Source: Patescibacteria group bacterium (GTDB taxonomy: Bacteria; Patescibacteriota; Gracilibacteria; UM-FILTER-43-11). From it: 44,161 nucleotides of DNA. Positions within the stretch are counted from its first letter, which is position 1, and every line of letters starts with the position of its first letter. The stretch covers positions 1-44,161 of the forward strand of contig JAHJBZ010000047.1 in assembly GCA_018813295.1 (NCBI GenBank), read 5' to 3'. Of the stretch, positions 7,684-16,561 are shown piece after piece. The translations under genes were made by a program, and so were the position numbers. The notes under the pieces are model-generated. The model worked only from the letters and a program-made list of their open reading frames with translations, made no database searches and was not told the DNA's origin.

Positions 7684-9015
7684 ATGCTTGATGCAATAAT
7701 CCATCACTGGGAACCGATTTTGGCTGTAGGAATATTTGGCGTTGTTTTTGTGGCGATTGTTTTTGAGATTTTTGATAAAGCTATTGTGGCGATGGCTGGC
7801 GCGGGGATATTGGTGTTAACTCGTGTTTTAACGTTCGAACAGGCGATTGAGGCGATTAATTTTGAAATTATAGCATTGCTTGCGGCGATGATGATTTTGG
7901 TGGAGATCGCGCAGGAGTCCGGACTCTTCACATTGATTAATTTTAAGTTGGCGAAGTTTTCTAAAGGAAATCCATTTCTGATATTCCTCTTTTTTATGCT
8001 GGTTACGGCATTTGCATCGGCATTTTTGGATAATGTGACGACTATTTTAATTGTTGTGCCAATTACAATCGCACTGGTAAGAGGAATGGGTTATAACCCT
8101 TTTCCTTTTATTATTGGAGAGATTATGTTTTCCAATATTGGTGGTGCATTGACTTTGGTTGGTGATCCTCCAAATATCTTAGTAGGTACTATGGCGGGTA
8201 TTTCTTTTAATTCCTTTATCGTTCATCTATGGATACCAATTTTAATAATCATTGTCCTTATTTTGGTTGCCTTCTATGTAATTCGATGGAAGGATTTAAA
8301 ACCAATTCACCATCATCTGCCGAAATTGTTTTTGAGCAATTTGCTTTTGAAGAAGATTCAGTATCAGTTCCTGAAGACTAAGCTTGATGCCAGATATATG
8401 ATAACTGTGGCTGTAATCCTGGGTCTTACCATTGTAGGATTCTTAATGCAATTTGTTCTTAATTATCCACTTGCTGTTATAGCTTTCGCAGGTGCGATAA
8501 TCTTGATGCTTGTCGTTCACAAAAAGATCCACGTTCATCATGTGCTCAGTAAAGTTGAATGGCCTACGCTTGGTTTTTTTGCTGGTCTTTTTGTATTGGC
8601 GCATGGTTTGGAGGAGGTTGGTATTTTGAAAGCCATTGGCCACTCTTTGGTTGGTGTTACGGATAATTTTGCACTCCTGATTCTTATTGTTGTGTGGAGT
8701 GCGGGGATTCTTTCCATGGTTATTGATAACATTCCATTTGTTACAGTGATGATCCCGATTATCTTTAATATGCAGGAGGTACTTGGCAGTGATCCGCACT
8801 TCTCTCTCCTTTGGTGGGCGCTTGTTCTTGGGGCTTGTCTTGGTGGGAATGGAACGATTATTGGTGCTTCGGCAAATGTTATTGGTGTTGATTTGGCGCG
8901 GAACAATGGAGTTAAAATTACATTTCTTTCTTACCTGCGTTATAGTTTGCCGCTGACGCTGCTTACATTGGTAGTTTCGTCGGTTTATTTAATGGTTTGG
9001 TACTTTTATTTCTAA
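7684..9015 (+). CDS. ArsB/NhaD-type anion or Na+/H+ permease
   Basis: This 443-residue polytopic membrane protein has about 11-12 hydrophobic segments. Family features of the ion-transporter superfamily (ArsB/NhaD/SLC13-like) are visible: FLDNVTTILIVVPITIAL (about residues 114-131), GGALTLVGDPPNILVG (about 155-170), and the repeat-symmetric MVIDNIPFVTVMIPI and LGGNGTIIGASANVIG in the second half. The inverted-repeat N-x-T/P loops are conserved, so it should be functional. The substrate (arsenite, Na+/H+ or a dicarboxylate) cannot be decided from sequence. An arsenic operon is not present nearby. No strong ribosome binding site is seen; GGAG lies about 17 nt before the ATG, too far to be confident. 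Confidence 0.88.
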   Translation: MLDAIIHHWEPILAVGIFGVVFVAIVFEIFDKAIVAMAGAGILVLTRVLTFEQAIEAINFEIIALLAAMMILVEIAQESGLFTLINFKLAKFSKGNPFLIFLFFMLVTAFASAFLDNVTTILIVVPITIALVRGMGYNPFPFIIGEIMFSNIGGALTLVGDPPNILVGTMAGISFNSFIVHLWIPILIIIVLILVAFYVIRWKDLKPIHHHLPKLFLSNLLLKKIQYQFLKTKLDARYMITVAVILGLTIVGFLMQFVLNYPLAVIAFAGAIILMLVVHKKIHVHHVLSKVEWPTLGFFAGLFVLAHGLEEVGILKAIGHSLVGVTDNFALLILIVVWSAGILSMVIDNIPFVTVMIPIIFNMQEVLGSDPHFSLLWWALVLGACLGGNGTIIGASANVIGVDLARNNGVKITFLSYLRYSLPLTLLTLVVSSVYLMVWYFYF

Positions 9016-9020
9016 TAAAT

Positions 9021-9110
9021 CAATAGTGGCGCTGCTTCGCGTGGAGCAATAGTGGCGCAGTTGTGGTAACTACAATAGCTCCACTATAGCGCTACAATTG
9101 CGCCACAATA
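9021..9110. repeat. Nested short repeats between permease and eIF-2B-like gene
   Basis: CAATAGTGGCGC occurs twice (9021-9032 and 9047-9058). GTGGAGC (9041-9047) can pair with GCTCCAC (9078-9084), and GCGCCAC recurs inverted near 9100-9106. The block can fold into a compound hairpin. It also contains a TTG (9098) in frame with the next gene, but the ATG at 9116, just past the block, is the more likely start. Confidence 0.6.
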
Positions 9111-9115
9111 GAAAC

Positions 9116-10051
9116 ATGCATACAACTCTCTCAAAATTATTTCGGGAAATAGAAGCTGAGCTTGGTACTCATGAGTTTTGTATTATGGCTCTTGAGGCGC
9201 TAAAAAGTGCATTGCTTCAATATAAGATTAAAGACAGGGAAGAGCTTCAGCATCAACTTCTTTTGATCTTTAAATTACTGAAGATAACTAAGCCGCGTTA
9301 TGCAATTTTACTCGATAGTTTTTATAAAATCTTAGATGAGTGTGAGACAAGCAAAACAGATATACCTATCGAAGAATTGATAATGAGAATTGATCGAATT
9401 ATTGTTGCTTATCAGCTTGAGAAATTACAGCTAGTTCAAGCGAGTGAGGGGATTGATTTCGATGATAAAAGCATTTTGATTCATGATCACAGCCATTTTA
9501 TTCATAGCGTTCTTGCTTCCATGAATCAAAAGGGCAAACGTTTTACAGTAATTGTTGCTGAACAAAATATGGAAAAAACCGAAGACAATATTGAATTTCT
9601 ACATAGTCACGATATTGAATACAAAGTAGTACCGGCACACATGCTTTCTCATATTGAAGAAACGGTTGATATGGTGTTTTGCGGGGCTGTGACTTTTCAG
9701 GAAAATATGAATTTTGTTATGGATCCAGGTAGCAAGGCGATCATTTCCCATTTCCATTATGAAAAGAAACCAATTTACGTATTTATAACAACATCCAAAT
9801 TCACCCTTTGGCCTTTGACGGAAGAGTCACATGAAGTTTATGCCAAGCCTGATATAGGATATCATCATGTTTTGACCGATATCGAATACGAGAGAATTAA
9901 ATTTTCTCATGATCGTGTATCAGTCGACCTAATTGATTATATTGTGACGGAACAGGGTATTTTTAAACCGAAAGAATTGAAGGAGATTTTTAGGGACATG
10001 TTTAAAAAGAGGGCGAAAAAGAGGGAGAGGTATTTTGGGGAGGAAAATTAG
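9116..10051 (+). CDS. eIF-2B alpha/beta/delta-like (IF-2B family) protein
   Basis: This 311-residue protein has an alpha-helical N-terminal half (residues 1-110) and a Rossmann-like C-terminal half. The latter matches the IF-2B superfamily layout: SILIHDHSHFIHSVL (about 121), FTVIVAEQNMEKTEDNIEFL (about 143), VDMVFCGAVTFQENMNFVMDPGSKAI (about 184-209) and KPIYVFITTSKF (about 217). The family includes eukaryotic and archaeal eIF-2B subunits, methylthioribose-1-phosphate isomerase and ribose-1,5-bisphosphate isomerase. The usual GAD-x-I at the active site is here GAVTF, so the isomerase aspartate may be missing. No RuBisCO or AMP phosphorylase gene is nearby. It overlaps the next, convergent gene by 4 bp. 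Family is likely; function is open. Confidence 0.65.
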   Translation: MHTTLSKLFREIEAELGTHEFCIMALEALKSALLQYKIKDREELQHQLLLIFKLLKITKPRYAILLDSFYKILDECETSKTDIPIEELIMRIDRIIVAYQLEKLQLVQASEGIDFDDKSILIHDHSHFIHSVLASMNQKGKRFTVIVAEQNMEKTEDNIEFLHSHDIEYKVVPAHMLSHIEETVDMVFCGAVTFQENMNFVMDPGSKAIISHFHYEKKPIYVFITTSKFTLWPLTEESHEVYAKPDIGYHHVLTDIEYERIKFSHDRVSVDLIDYIVTEQGIFKPKELKEIFRDMFKKRAKKRERYFGEEN

Positions 10052-10383
10052 GCTACCCAACGTAAATCAGGATCTTGTGCTAACAAGCCCAATATCTTTC
10101 CTCTTTTTGTGCGGGCGGGATGTTCACCATGAACCAATAGGGTAAGCGCTCTTTGTCTTTCCCAGCTCAATCCTTCTATCATAATTGCTGTCCTATTTTG
10201 TGTACTTAAGCGCTGATTTCCAAAATCCGGATTGATGAGATGGGTTGTCCATTCTCCATCAGGGTCATCATTGTTAAAGGCTACTTCAAGAGACAAATTG
10301 CCGCTTGGTTGGCCGTCGTTAGATGTATCGGTTGCCCATTCTTGACTTGGGTCTGTGTCTTGGCGTCTTGGTGCGTTAGGCAT
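10048..10383 (-). CDS. Small lineage-specific protein, unknown function
   Basis: This 111-residue protein starts MPNAPRRQDTDPSQEW, with a polar N-terminus and a basic C-terminal part (LSWERQRALTLLVHGEHPARTKRG). There is no signal or membrane segment. The ATG at 10383 has a possible promoter upstream (10406-10433). It overlaps the convergent eIF-2B-like gene by 4 bp at the stop codons. No family is recognised. Confidence 0.55.
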   Translation of the reverse strand: MPNAPRRQDTDPSQEWATDTSNDGQPSGNLSLEVAFNNDDPDGEWTTHLINPDFGNQRLSTQNRTAIMIEGLSWERQRALTLLVHGEHPARTKRGKILGLLAQDPDLRWVA

Positions 10384-10405
10384 GGTATTGTGGTTAGTGG
10401 AGGGA

Positions 10406-10433
10406 ATGATACTATATATTTTTTAGAAGTCAA
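10406..10433 (-). promoter_or_regulatory. Possible promoter for the gene at 10048-10383
   Basis: On the minus strand: -35 TTGACT (5 of 6), 16-nt spacer, -10 TATCAT (4 of 6). Confidence 0.4.
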
Positions 10434-10531
10434 ATTTTATTTTTCACTCATACGCATCCCCTTCTTTCCTTCTGGGGTAAGTGGGTAGTATTCAATGAAG
10501 GGAAAGAAAGAAATAATACAAAGAAAGAGCC

Positions 10532-10560
10532 TTGCTTTTTTCGCAAAATTAGTATATAAC
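10532..10560 (+). promoter_or_regulatory. Promoter of the RND efflux operon
   Basis: -35 TTGCTT, 17-nt spacer, -10 TATAAC, with the adaptor-gene ATG at 10581. There is no obvious operator; the upstream 10435-10530 region is purine-rich and holds nothing else recognisable. Confidence 0.55.
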
Positions 10561-10580
10561 TTTAAACCTTATACAACGAA

Positions 10581-12488
10581 ATGACTTCTAATTTTATGCC
10601 CAACAAAACATATTCATTACTGGCTATTCTGCTTGTGCCTTTATTCTTCCTTGCGGGTTGCGGAGAAGGTGAATCTGAAAATATAGCTGAAAAGTATATT
10701 CCACAGGTGCAGGTATTGGATTTAAACGAACAACCCACCTATGTTGTATCGGAAATTGGGACAATTAAACCGGTACAAGAGATCGAAATAATTAGTGAAG
10801 GAGCTGGTACTGTCGATAAGCTTTATGCAACCCTGGGCCAATCTGTTAAGGTTGGGCAGTTGCTTGGCACTATCGATTATGGCACTAGCGTTGCTCAAAT
10901 TAATTTGGATAGTGCCAATATTCAACTAAATAATGCTCAGAATAATTTAGATGAAGTTCAGGCTAATAATCAGGATACAGTCGACCAAGCACAGATTGCT
11001 GTTGATAGTTTGGAGACAGTCCTCGAACAACTTGAGCGCAACCTTGAAGAACTAAAAGAGACTAATGCAAGCACATTGAAATCTTTGGAGTTGCAATTGA
11101 GCAGTGCTGAAACATCGCTTGATAGTGCTGAGATTGCCGATGAGAACACCCTGACCCAAATTGATGATTCGTGGGATACATTTTATGATGGTACGACCAT
11201 AACTCTGGACCAGATATTTGTGAATGCAAATCTGTATTATCAGTTCGCGACAGGCATTTTGAATTCGGAAAATTCTGATTTAATTTCTTCGACAGGTTTG
11301 GGCTCATGGCTTGGCGCTCGTGATTCGAGCCAAAAAAATGATACCGTTAATGTTTATAATCAAGCTGAAGATATTATTGATGGTGCTAAAGGAGTATATG
11401 ACGACAACCTGCCTCTAACACCTGACAACATCAAAACTGTTTTAAATGAGACGGAGGAAATGAGTGAACATTTGAGAGATTTAATGGGCGAACTAAGTAC
11501 GCTTTTAGACAATTCAGTTTCCAATGATTATTTGCCAGAGGAAGCTCTTATGGGATACGTTACCCAATCTGCTTCTTATGAAGTTAGCGCAATTGCTGAT
11601 ATCAATGCGGTAAATCAAATGCGCCAGAATCTCGAGTCTTTGCAATCCAGCGAAGCAACTTTGACATCAACTGCTGGTAATAATGTAACTATTGCGAGTA
11701 ATCAGCTTGAAAATGCACAGAATGCTCTGGATCAATTTGGAATTACAAGCGCATCATCGGTGGCAGATCTTGAGTCACAAATTGAGCAAACTAAAAATCA
11801 GCTTGAGTCAGCTCGTACCAACTTAGCATCAGCAGAACGTATGCGTAATGTGCAGGACAATACTCAGGAATCAGATATTGATACTCTGGAAAATCAAGTT
11901 CGTTTAGCTCAGCAGGGTGTAAATAATAATCAGATTACTTCTTCGATTGCCGGGGTTGTCAGTGAGCTTAATATTGATGAGGGCGATTATGTTGCTCCTG
12001 GTACATTGATCGGAAAGGTTATTCAATATCAACAGGTGAAGGTTGTATTTTATGTATCCGATGATATTGCTGACACCTTATCTGTTAACCATCCTATTAA
12101 ATTTACTGAATCAGGAGATGAATTTAGCGGTGTGATTTCAAAAATTTCTCCTGCGGTTGATTTAGTTAATAAAAAAATCAGAGTTGAGGCTATTGCAGCT
12201 AATAATAAACTGGATTTAACTCCGGATATGTTTGTTGATATCAGCATAGATGTCAGTGAGAAAATTTTTGATGATGATAAAATATATATTCCTCTTAACG
12301 CATTAATGATTGATCAGAACGAGCAGTTTGTTTTTGTTGCTGATAATGGCATAGCGGTGCAACATGATGTTGAAATAGGCAGTATTTATGACAAATGGGT
12401 TGAGGTAGTCTCTGGTCTTTCAAAAGCCAATCATCTGATCACAGATGGTCATCGTAACTTGGTAGAGGGGTCTGAAGTTTCTTTTTAA
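10581..12488 (+). CDS. RND efflux periplasmic-adaptor (MFP/HlyD-type) lipoprotein
   Basis: This 635-residue adaptor would link an RND pump to the cell exterior. It has a lipoprotein signal with lipobox FLAGC (Cys about residue 27). The first half of the lipoyl-like domain is GAGTVDKLYATLGQSVKVG (about 75-93) and the second half is SIAGVVSELNIDEGDYVAPG (about 456-475). Between them is a very long coiled-coil region (about 105-450), rich in Gln, Asn and Ser, with a globular-looking insert near 195-330. Beta-barrel and membrane-proximal domains follow (VVFYVSDDIADTL, then NALMIDQNEQFVFVADNG). Typical adaptors are 350-450 residues, so this one is long. The RND permease follows after 30 nt. An ATG at 10596 is an alternative start. 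Confidence 0.88.
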   Translation: MTSNFMPNKTYSLLAILLVPLFFLAGCGEGESENIAEKYIPQVQVLDLNEQPTYVVSEIGTIKPVQEIEIISEGAGTVDKLYATLGQSVKVGQLLGTIDYGTSVAQINLDSANIQLNNAQNNLDEVQANNQDTVDQAQIAVDSLETVLEQLERNLEELKETNASTLKSLELQLSSAETSLDSAEIADENTLTQIDDSWDTFYDGTTITLDQIFVNANLYYQFATGILNSENSDLISSTGLGSWLGARDSSQKNDTVNVYNQAEDIIDGAKGVYDDNLPLTPDNIKTVLNETEEMSEHLRDLMGELSTLLDNSVSNDYLPEEALMGYVTQSASYEVSAIADINAVNQMRQNLESLQSSEATLTSTAGNNVTIASNQLENAQNALDQFGITSASSVADLESQIEQTKNQLESARTNLASAERMRNVQDNTQESDIDTLENQVRLAQQGVNNNQITSSIAGVVSELNIDEGDYVAPGTLIGKVIQYQQVKVVFYVSDDIADTLSVNHPIKFTESGDEFSGVISKISPAVDLVNKKIRVEAIAANNKLDLTPDMFVDISIDVSEKIFDDDKIYIPLNALMIDQNEQFVFVADNGIAVQHDVEIGSIYDKWVEVVSGLSKANHLITDGHRNLVEGSEVSF

Positions 12489-12518
12489 TTTTGGTTTTTT
12501 ATCAATAGGGAAATCCTT

Positions 12519-15500
12519 ATGTCCGAATTTGACGAAAAAAGCACAGTACTTGATGAAGTTAAGGATGTAGCCAATTCGGCTTGGGGATTTTTCATATTCA
12601 ACCGCAGAATGGCTATCATGCTTGGTCTGATTATATTGATAACCGGACTTTTTAGTTATTTTTTATTGCCGCGTGAATCAGAGCCTGAAGTACAAGTTCC
12701 TTATGCAGTTGTTATAACAAGTTACCAAGGGGCTTCGCCACAGGAGGTCGCAGAACAAGTCACTTTTAAACTTGAGCAAAAAATAAAATCCGTGGAGGAT
12801 TTGGAGAATATGGAATCTACATCTTCCGAAGGCATTTCTCAAATATTTGTGGAGTTTGATGCGAAGGCTGACATTGATGAGAGTATTCGTAATTTACGAG
12901 ACAGGGTTGATGAGGCTGCTGTTGATTTGCCTGAAGATGCCGAAACGCCCATGGTTCGAGAACTTTCTTTCTCTGATACGCCGATAGTTACTTTTAGTTT
13001 TTTTGGTGATCTGCCATATGAACAGCTGCTTAGTGTTGTTGAGGATATTCAGGATGAGTTTGAGAAGATTAGCGGTATTCAAGATGCAGCTATCGTTGGC
13101 AAACGGAATACGCACATCCTTGTTTCGGTTGATGAGTCGGCTATGCTGCAATACGGTCTTAATTTAAGGGCGATAGGGCAGGCAATATCCATTTTTCATA
13201 TGAATAGCCCGATTGGGAATATTGAGGTAGATGATCTTGTTTATCGCGTTCGTATTGCAGCTGAACAAGAAGATGTTGAACGTATAGAAAATATACCTAT
13301 TACCAGCGTCAATGGGGCAATAATTTATGTTAAAGACGTTGCTGATGTAAAAGAAGAATTGCAGGAGGCAGTGAGTATGAGCCGTGTGTCGACTGCTGGG
13401 GACCCGTCTAAATCAGCTATTTCAATGAATATTATTAAAAAGACAGGAGCTAATGTGATTAAAACGGTTGATGAGTGTAGGTCTGTAATCGAACGCCTGG
13501 AGCAGGAAAATGTAATTCCAGAAGAAGTAGAACATCTGGCCATTAATGACATGTCCCTTTATATCCGAGAGGATTTTAATCGTTTAATGCGCAATGCATT
13601 ACAGACAATTGCAATTATATTCATTATTCTCCTTTTTATTTTTGGTATAAGAGAGGCTCTTATCAGTGCGATTGCAATTCCTGCAACTTTTCTGATTACC
13701 TTTACCTATCTTTATCAAACAGGGAATACATTTAATTTTATAGTGCTCTTTAGTTTGATTTTGGGCTTAGGTCTTTTGGTTGATGTAACCATTGTGATGA
13801 TGGAGGGGATACATGAATATGTATATACGAAAAAACTTTCACCTATTAATGCGGCACTGATGGCCGTTAAAACTTATCGCTATCCACTACTTTCCGGAAT
13901 GCTGACAACCATTGCTGCTTTTGTGCCCATGCTTATGATGTCTGGGATGATTGGTGAATTTTTTAAGTTTATACCGCTCACCGTTAGCGTGGTTCTGATT
14001 AGTTCTTTCTTCATTGGTTTGTTTATCATTCCGGCTTATGCAGTTGTATTTATGCAGAAATTGGAAGAACTGATGAAAGAACTTAATGCAAATGAACTCA
14101 TAAAGGAATTGAATATTAGGGACTTAGGATGGAAACCGCTCAGGTGGATGAAAAGCACCAGGAAAAGAATAATTGCAAAAATTAATGAAAAATATCAGGT
14201 TTCTCTGGAATATTTTTTTGCTGAGAGAAAGCGACGATTTTCCCTATATCTCATTTCTGGGCTTCTTTTTCTTTCAGCTGCAGCCCTGCCTTTTGTCGGG
14301 CTGGTTAAAGTCGAGGGCTTCCCCATGGTCGACATCGATTTTATGTTTATAGATGTTGAGGCACCAGTTGGCACAACTCTCAATAAACTAGATCCCATCA
14401 CTCGAAAAATTGAAGAGGTCATACAGCAAGATGTAAATATTGGTAGCTATGTTCTTAATATGGGTATGGGCGGTTCCGTTAATTTGGGAGGTGACTTAAG
14501 CCCAACTGCAGTTAACACTCATCTGGCTACATTTAGTATTAATTTTGTTGATGAGGATGATCGCACTGCTGAAAGTTTCGAAATTGCAGAAGGCTATAAA
14601 AATAAGTTGGCTTTTGTTACAGAGGCGGATATTACAGTTCCGGAATTACGATCTGGCCCCCCGGTTGGGGCAACCATACAGGTGCATGTATTTGGAGATG
14701 ATTATGGAATTTTGAAAGAAATATCAGACGATATTCAACTTAAATTAAACGAATGGGGTGGTCAGCAAGTGGATGATGATATGGCCACTGGTACAGCCGA
14801 ATTTACTTTTGATTTCAGTGATCCATATCAAAAGGCACTTCTTAAAAATTATGGGCTAAGTGTGATGGAAGTTGCCCAGGAGGCCAGAATGGCTGTGTAC
14901 CCGACAAAAGTAGCGACTATTAAACGGGATGATGAGGAGATCAATGTTAACATTCAGCAAAACTGGGGTGATTATCGTCCCTTATCAATTGATGATGTTA
15001 AAAATATCCAGATTCAAAACCCACTTGGCCAGTATGTTTCTCTGGGCAATTTAGCAACACCGGCAATAGGTGCAAGTCTTACGTCCATAAAACATTTTGA
15101 TGGCGATCAGGTTATAACAGTCAGTTCTGATCTAAGTCCCGGTCAGGTGCCGGCAGATATTTTGAATAAATTAGAGCCCTATTTGGAAGATTATCAATGG
15201 CCTGAAGGCTATAGCTATGAAATAGCCGGCGGCAATGAGGAAACAAACCAGTCTTTCAAAGACCTTTTTTATGCTATGGGGCTTGCGATTTTGCTCATCT
15301 TTCTGATTCTGATTGCCCAATTTAATTCGTTTAAACAGCCGTTTGTAATTTTAATGACATTGCCGCTCTCCCTGATTGGTGTGCTTTATGGTTTTATGGT
15401 TCTTGGTTTGCACGTTGGTGTGGGAACAATGATTGGCATAGTTGCTCTTTCCGGTATTGTAATAAATGATGCAATTGTTTTAATTGATCGCATAAACAAC

Positions 15501-15755
15501 AATCGGAAGGATGGAATGACGATTGAAGAGGCCATTAAAGAGGCCGGTCCTGCTCGCTTGCAGCCAATTGTAATCACATCCGTCACAACAATTTTAGGCG
15601 TTTTGCCGATTAGTTTAACTGATCCATTCTGGCTTACACTTGGAATGGCGATAGTGTTTGGGATGGCATTTTCCACAATTCTTACACTGGTAATAATCCC
15701 AAATCTCTATTATACGTTTGAGATTCGGGCGGAGAGAAAATGTCTGAACCGCTGA
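12519..15755 (+). CDS. RND-family efflux permease (AcrB/MdtB-like)
   Basis: This 1078-residue permease has the duplicated RND layout: an N-terminal TM helix (about 30-50), a large extracytoplasmic loop, a block of six helices (about 360-560), a second large loop, and a final block (about 900-1070). It starts 8 nt after AATAGGG, one of the few clear Shine-Dalgarno sites here. In TM4 the usual Asp-Asp pair of proton-driven pumps reads L-V-D-V-T-I-V, so only the first Asp is kept; TM10 has GIVINDAIVLIDR. Transport of drugs, lipids or other amphiphiles is plausible; substrate is unknown. No outer-membrane channel gene is present. The last residues and stop codon lie in a repeat element (15741-15880), so the C-terminus may have been altered by its insertion. 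Confidence 0.92.
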   Translation: MSEFDEKSTVLDEVKDVANSAWGFFIFNRRMAIMLGLIILITGLFSYFLLPRESEPEVQVPYAVVITSYQGASPQEVAEQVTFKLEQKIKSVEDLENMESTSSEGISQIFVEFDAKADIDESIRNLRDRVDEAAVDLPEDAETPMVRELSFSDTPIVTFSFFGDLPYEQLLSVVEDIQDEFEKISGIQDAAIVGKRNTHILVSVDESAMLQYGLNLRAIGQAISIFHMNSPIGNIEVDDLVYRVRIAAEQEDVERIENIPITSVNGAIIYVKDVADVKEELQEAVSMSRVSTAGDPSKSAISMNIIKKTGANVIKTVDECRSVIERLEQENVIPEEVEHLAINDMSLYIREDFNRLMRNALQTIAIIFIILLFIFGIREALISAIAIPATFLITFTYLYQTGNTFNFIVLFSLILGLGLLVDVTIVMMEGIHEYVYTKKLSPINAALMAVKTYRYPLLSGMLTTIAAFVPMLMMSGMIGEFFKFIPLTVSVVLISSFFIGLFIIPAYAVVFMQKLEELMKELNANELIKELNIRDLGWKPLRWMKSTRKRIIAKINEKYQVSLEYFFAERKRRFSLYLISGLLFLSAAALPFVGLVKVEGFPMVDIDFMFIDVEAPVGTTLNKLDPITRKIEEVIQQDVNIGSYVLNMGMGGSVNLGGDLSPTAVNTHLATFSINFVDEDDRTAESFEIAEGYKNKLAFVTEADITVPELRSGPPVGATIQVHVFGDDYGILKEISDDIQLKLNEWGGQQVDDDMATGTAEFTFDFSDPYQKALLKNYGLSVMEVAQEARMAVYPTKVATIKRDDEEINVNIQQNWGDYRPLSIDDVKNIQIQNPLGQYVSLGNLATPAIGASLTSIKHFDGDQVITVSSDLSPGQVPADILNKLEPYLEDYQWPEGYSYEIAGGNEETNQSFKDLFYAMGLAILLIFLILIAQFNSFKQPFVILMTLPLSLIGVLYGFMVLGLHVGVGTMIGIVALSGIVINDAIVLIDRINNNRKDGMTIEEAIKEAGPARLQPIVITSVTTILGVLPISLTDPFWLTLGMAIVFGMAFSTILTLVIIPNLYYTFEIRAERKCLNR

Positions 15756-15880
15756 TTTATGTGATTCTTTTGATTCCACAGAATTTGATTTTACTGATTA
15801 CATAGGATTCAATCAGTGAAAATTTGTGTAATCAAAATCAGCGTAATCTGTACAATCTGTGCAAATCAGCGGTTCAGACA
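15741..15880. repeat. Inverted-repeat element overlapping the RND gene 3' end
   Basis: TGTCTGAACCGCTGATTT (15741-15758) is repeated exactly as its reverse complement at 15863-15880. The inside contains partly complementary words of the type GATTACATAG, AATCTGTG and GTAATC, so the whole 140 bp can fold as one imperfect hairpin. It begins inside the RND coding sequence and supplies its final codons and TGA stop. It also reaches within 2 nt of the stop of the convergent unknown gene at 15883. Confidence 0.8.
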
Positions 15881-15882
15881 TT

Positions 15883-16545
15883 TTATAATTCTGCGATTCT
15901 TCCGGCAGATGTTGCATATATTTCTATGCGTCTTATGCCTGTTTCGAGCTCCTTTGATTGCCTTGGTTCACGGAATCGGAAACTGTATCCATACTCTCTG
16001 TTGCCACCTATTGTTTCACCGAAATATTTAGTGCCATTTATTATAATTGCTGGTATTAATTCAGACGGCTCATATTCTTCGTTCATCATTATACCTCTCA
16101 TTACTCCGTTATCGATATCGCCTGTTACCGAACTAATAAAGCATATTTTGTCTTGTCTTAATAATTCTTCTGGTGTTAGGTTTTCTGGTGTTGCTTCTGC
16201 TATTTCTCTTATTTGACCTAATCCTTTTGGCAGGCCCATTTCCCTGAATGAATAACCTTCGGTACCATTTATAAAATATTTTTCTGTATTGTTTTGTCCT
16301 ATTGCTTCGATGAGTTTAACCATAACCCATACCTGGCCATTTTCGGATGTGTTTCTATATAAATCAAAAATTCTTTGTATTGTTCGGGCTTGTATGTGTC
16401 CGTATGTTGTTGGGTCGTCTGTGTCTAAATCGTTTAAATCAAAGCTGGCAATTCTTTCTTTGTTATTTGCGAAGAATTCCGTTATAGCTTTTAATTTTGG
16501 GTCTTCTGCAGGAATGGCCGATGTTTCATGCGGAATTTCTACCAT
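15883..16545 (-). CDS. Unknown protein, paralog of the adjacent upstream gene
   Basis: Starting at ATG 16545 (MVEIPHETSAIP), 17 nt after the stop of the preceding gene, the protein has 220 residues. It aligns with its neighbour along the whole length: IQRIFDLYRNTSENGQVWV matches IQNIFIMYKNANDRGKIYI; GVMRGIMMNEEYEPSELIPA matches GAIKGIRLDSEEPYHLNGL; NGTKYFGET matches NGTEHVGWT; and both have EYGYSF/EEGYSL before the end. The longer frame opening at 16620 would overlap the neighbour by 59 bp and is rejected. The protein is soluble, with a helical N-terminal and a beta-rich C-terminal half. No known family is recognised. Confidence 0.72.
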   Translation of the reverse strand: MVEIPHETSAIPAEDPKLKAITEFFANNKERIASFDLNDLDTDDPTTYGHIQARTIQRIFDLYRNTSENGQVWVMVKLIEAIGQNNTEKYFINGTEGYSFREMGLPKGLGQIREIAEATPENLTPEELLRQDKICFISSVTGDIDNGVMRGIMMNEEYEPSELIPAIIINGTKYFGETIGGNREYGYSFRFREPRQSKELETGIRRIEIYATSAGRIAEL

Positions 16546-16561
16546 GTTATGTTGATTATTC

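Noticed and set aside
7915-7926. GAGTCCGGACTC palindrome in the permease gene
   Set aside because: Only 12 bp and it encodes a plausible part of a membrane segment (Q-E-S-G-L); likely chance, not counted as a family member.
9116-10051. Ribose-1,5-bisphosphate isomerase of a RuBisCO AMP pathway
   Set aside because: No RuBisCO or AMP phosphorylase nearby and the active-site motif is altered.
10581-15755. Antibiotic-resistance operon call
   Set aside because: Family membership alone does not show the substrate; no regulator or resistance gene is nearby.
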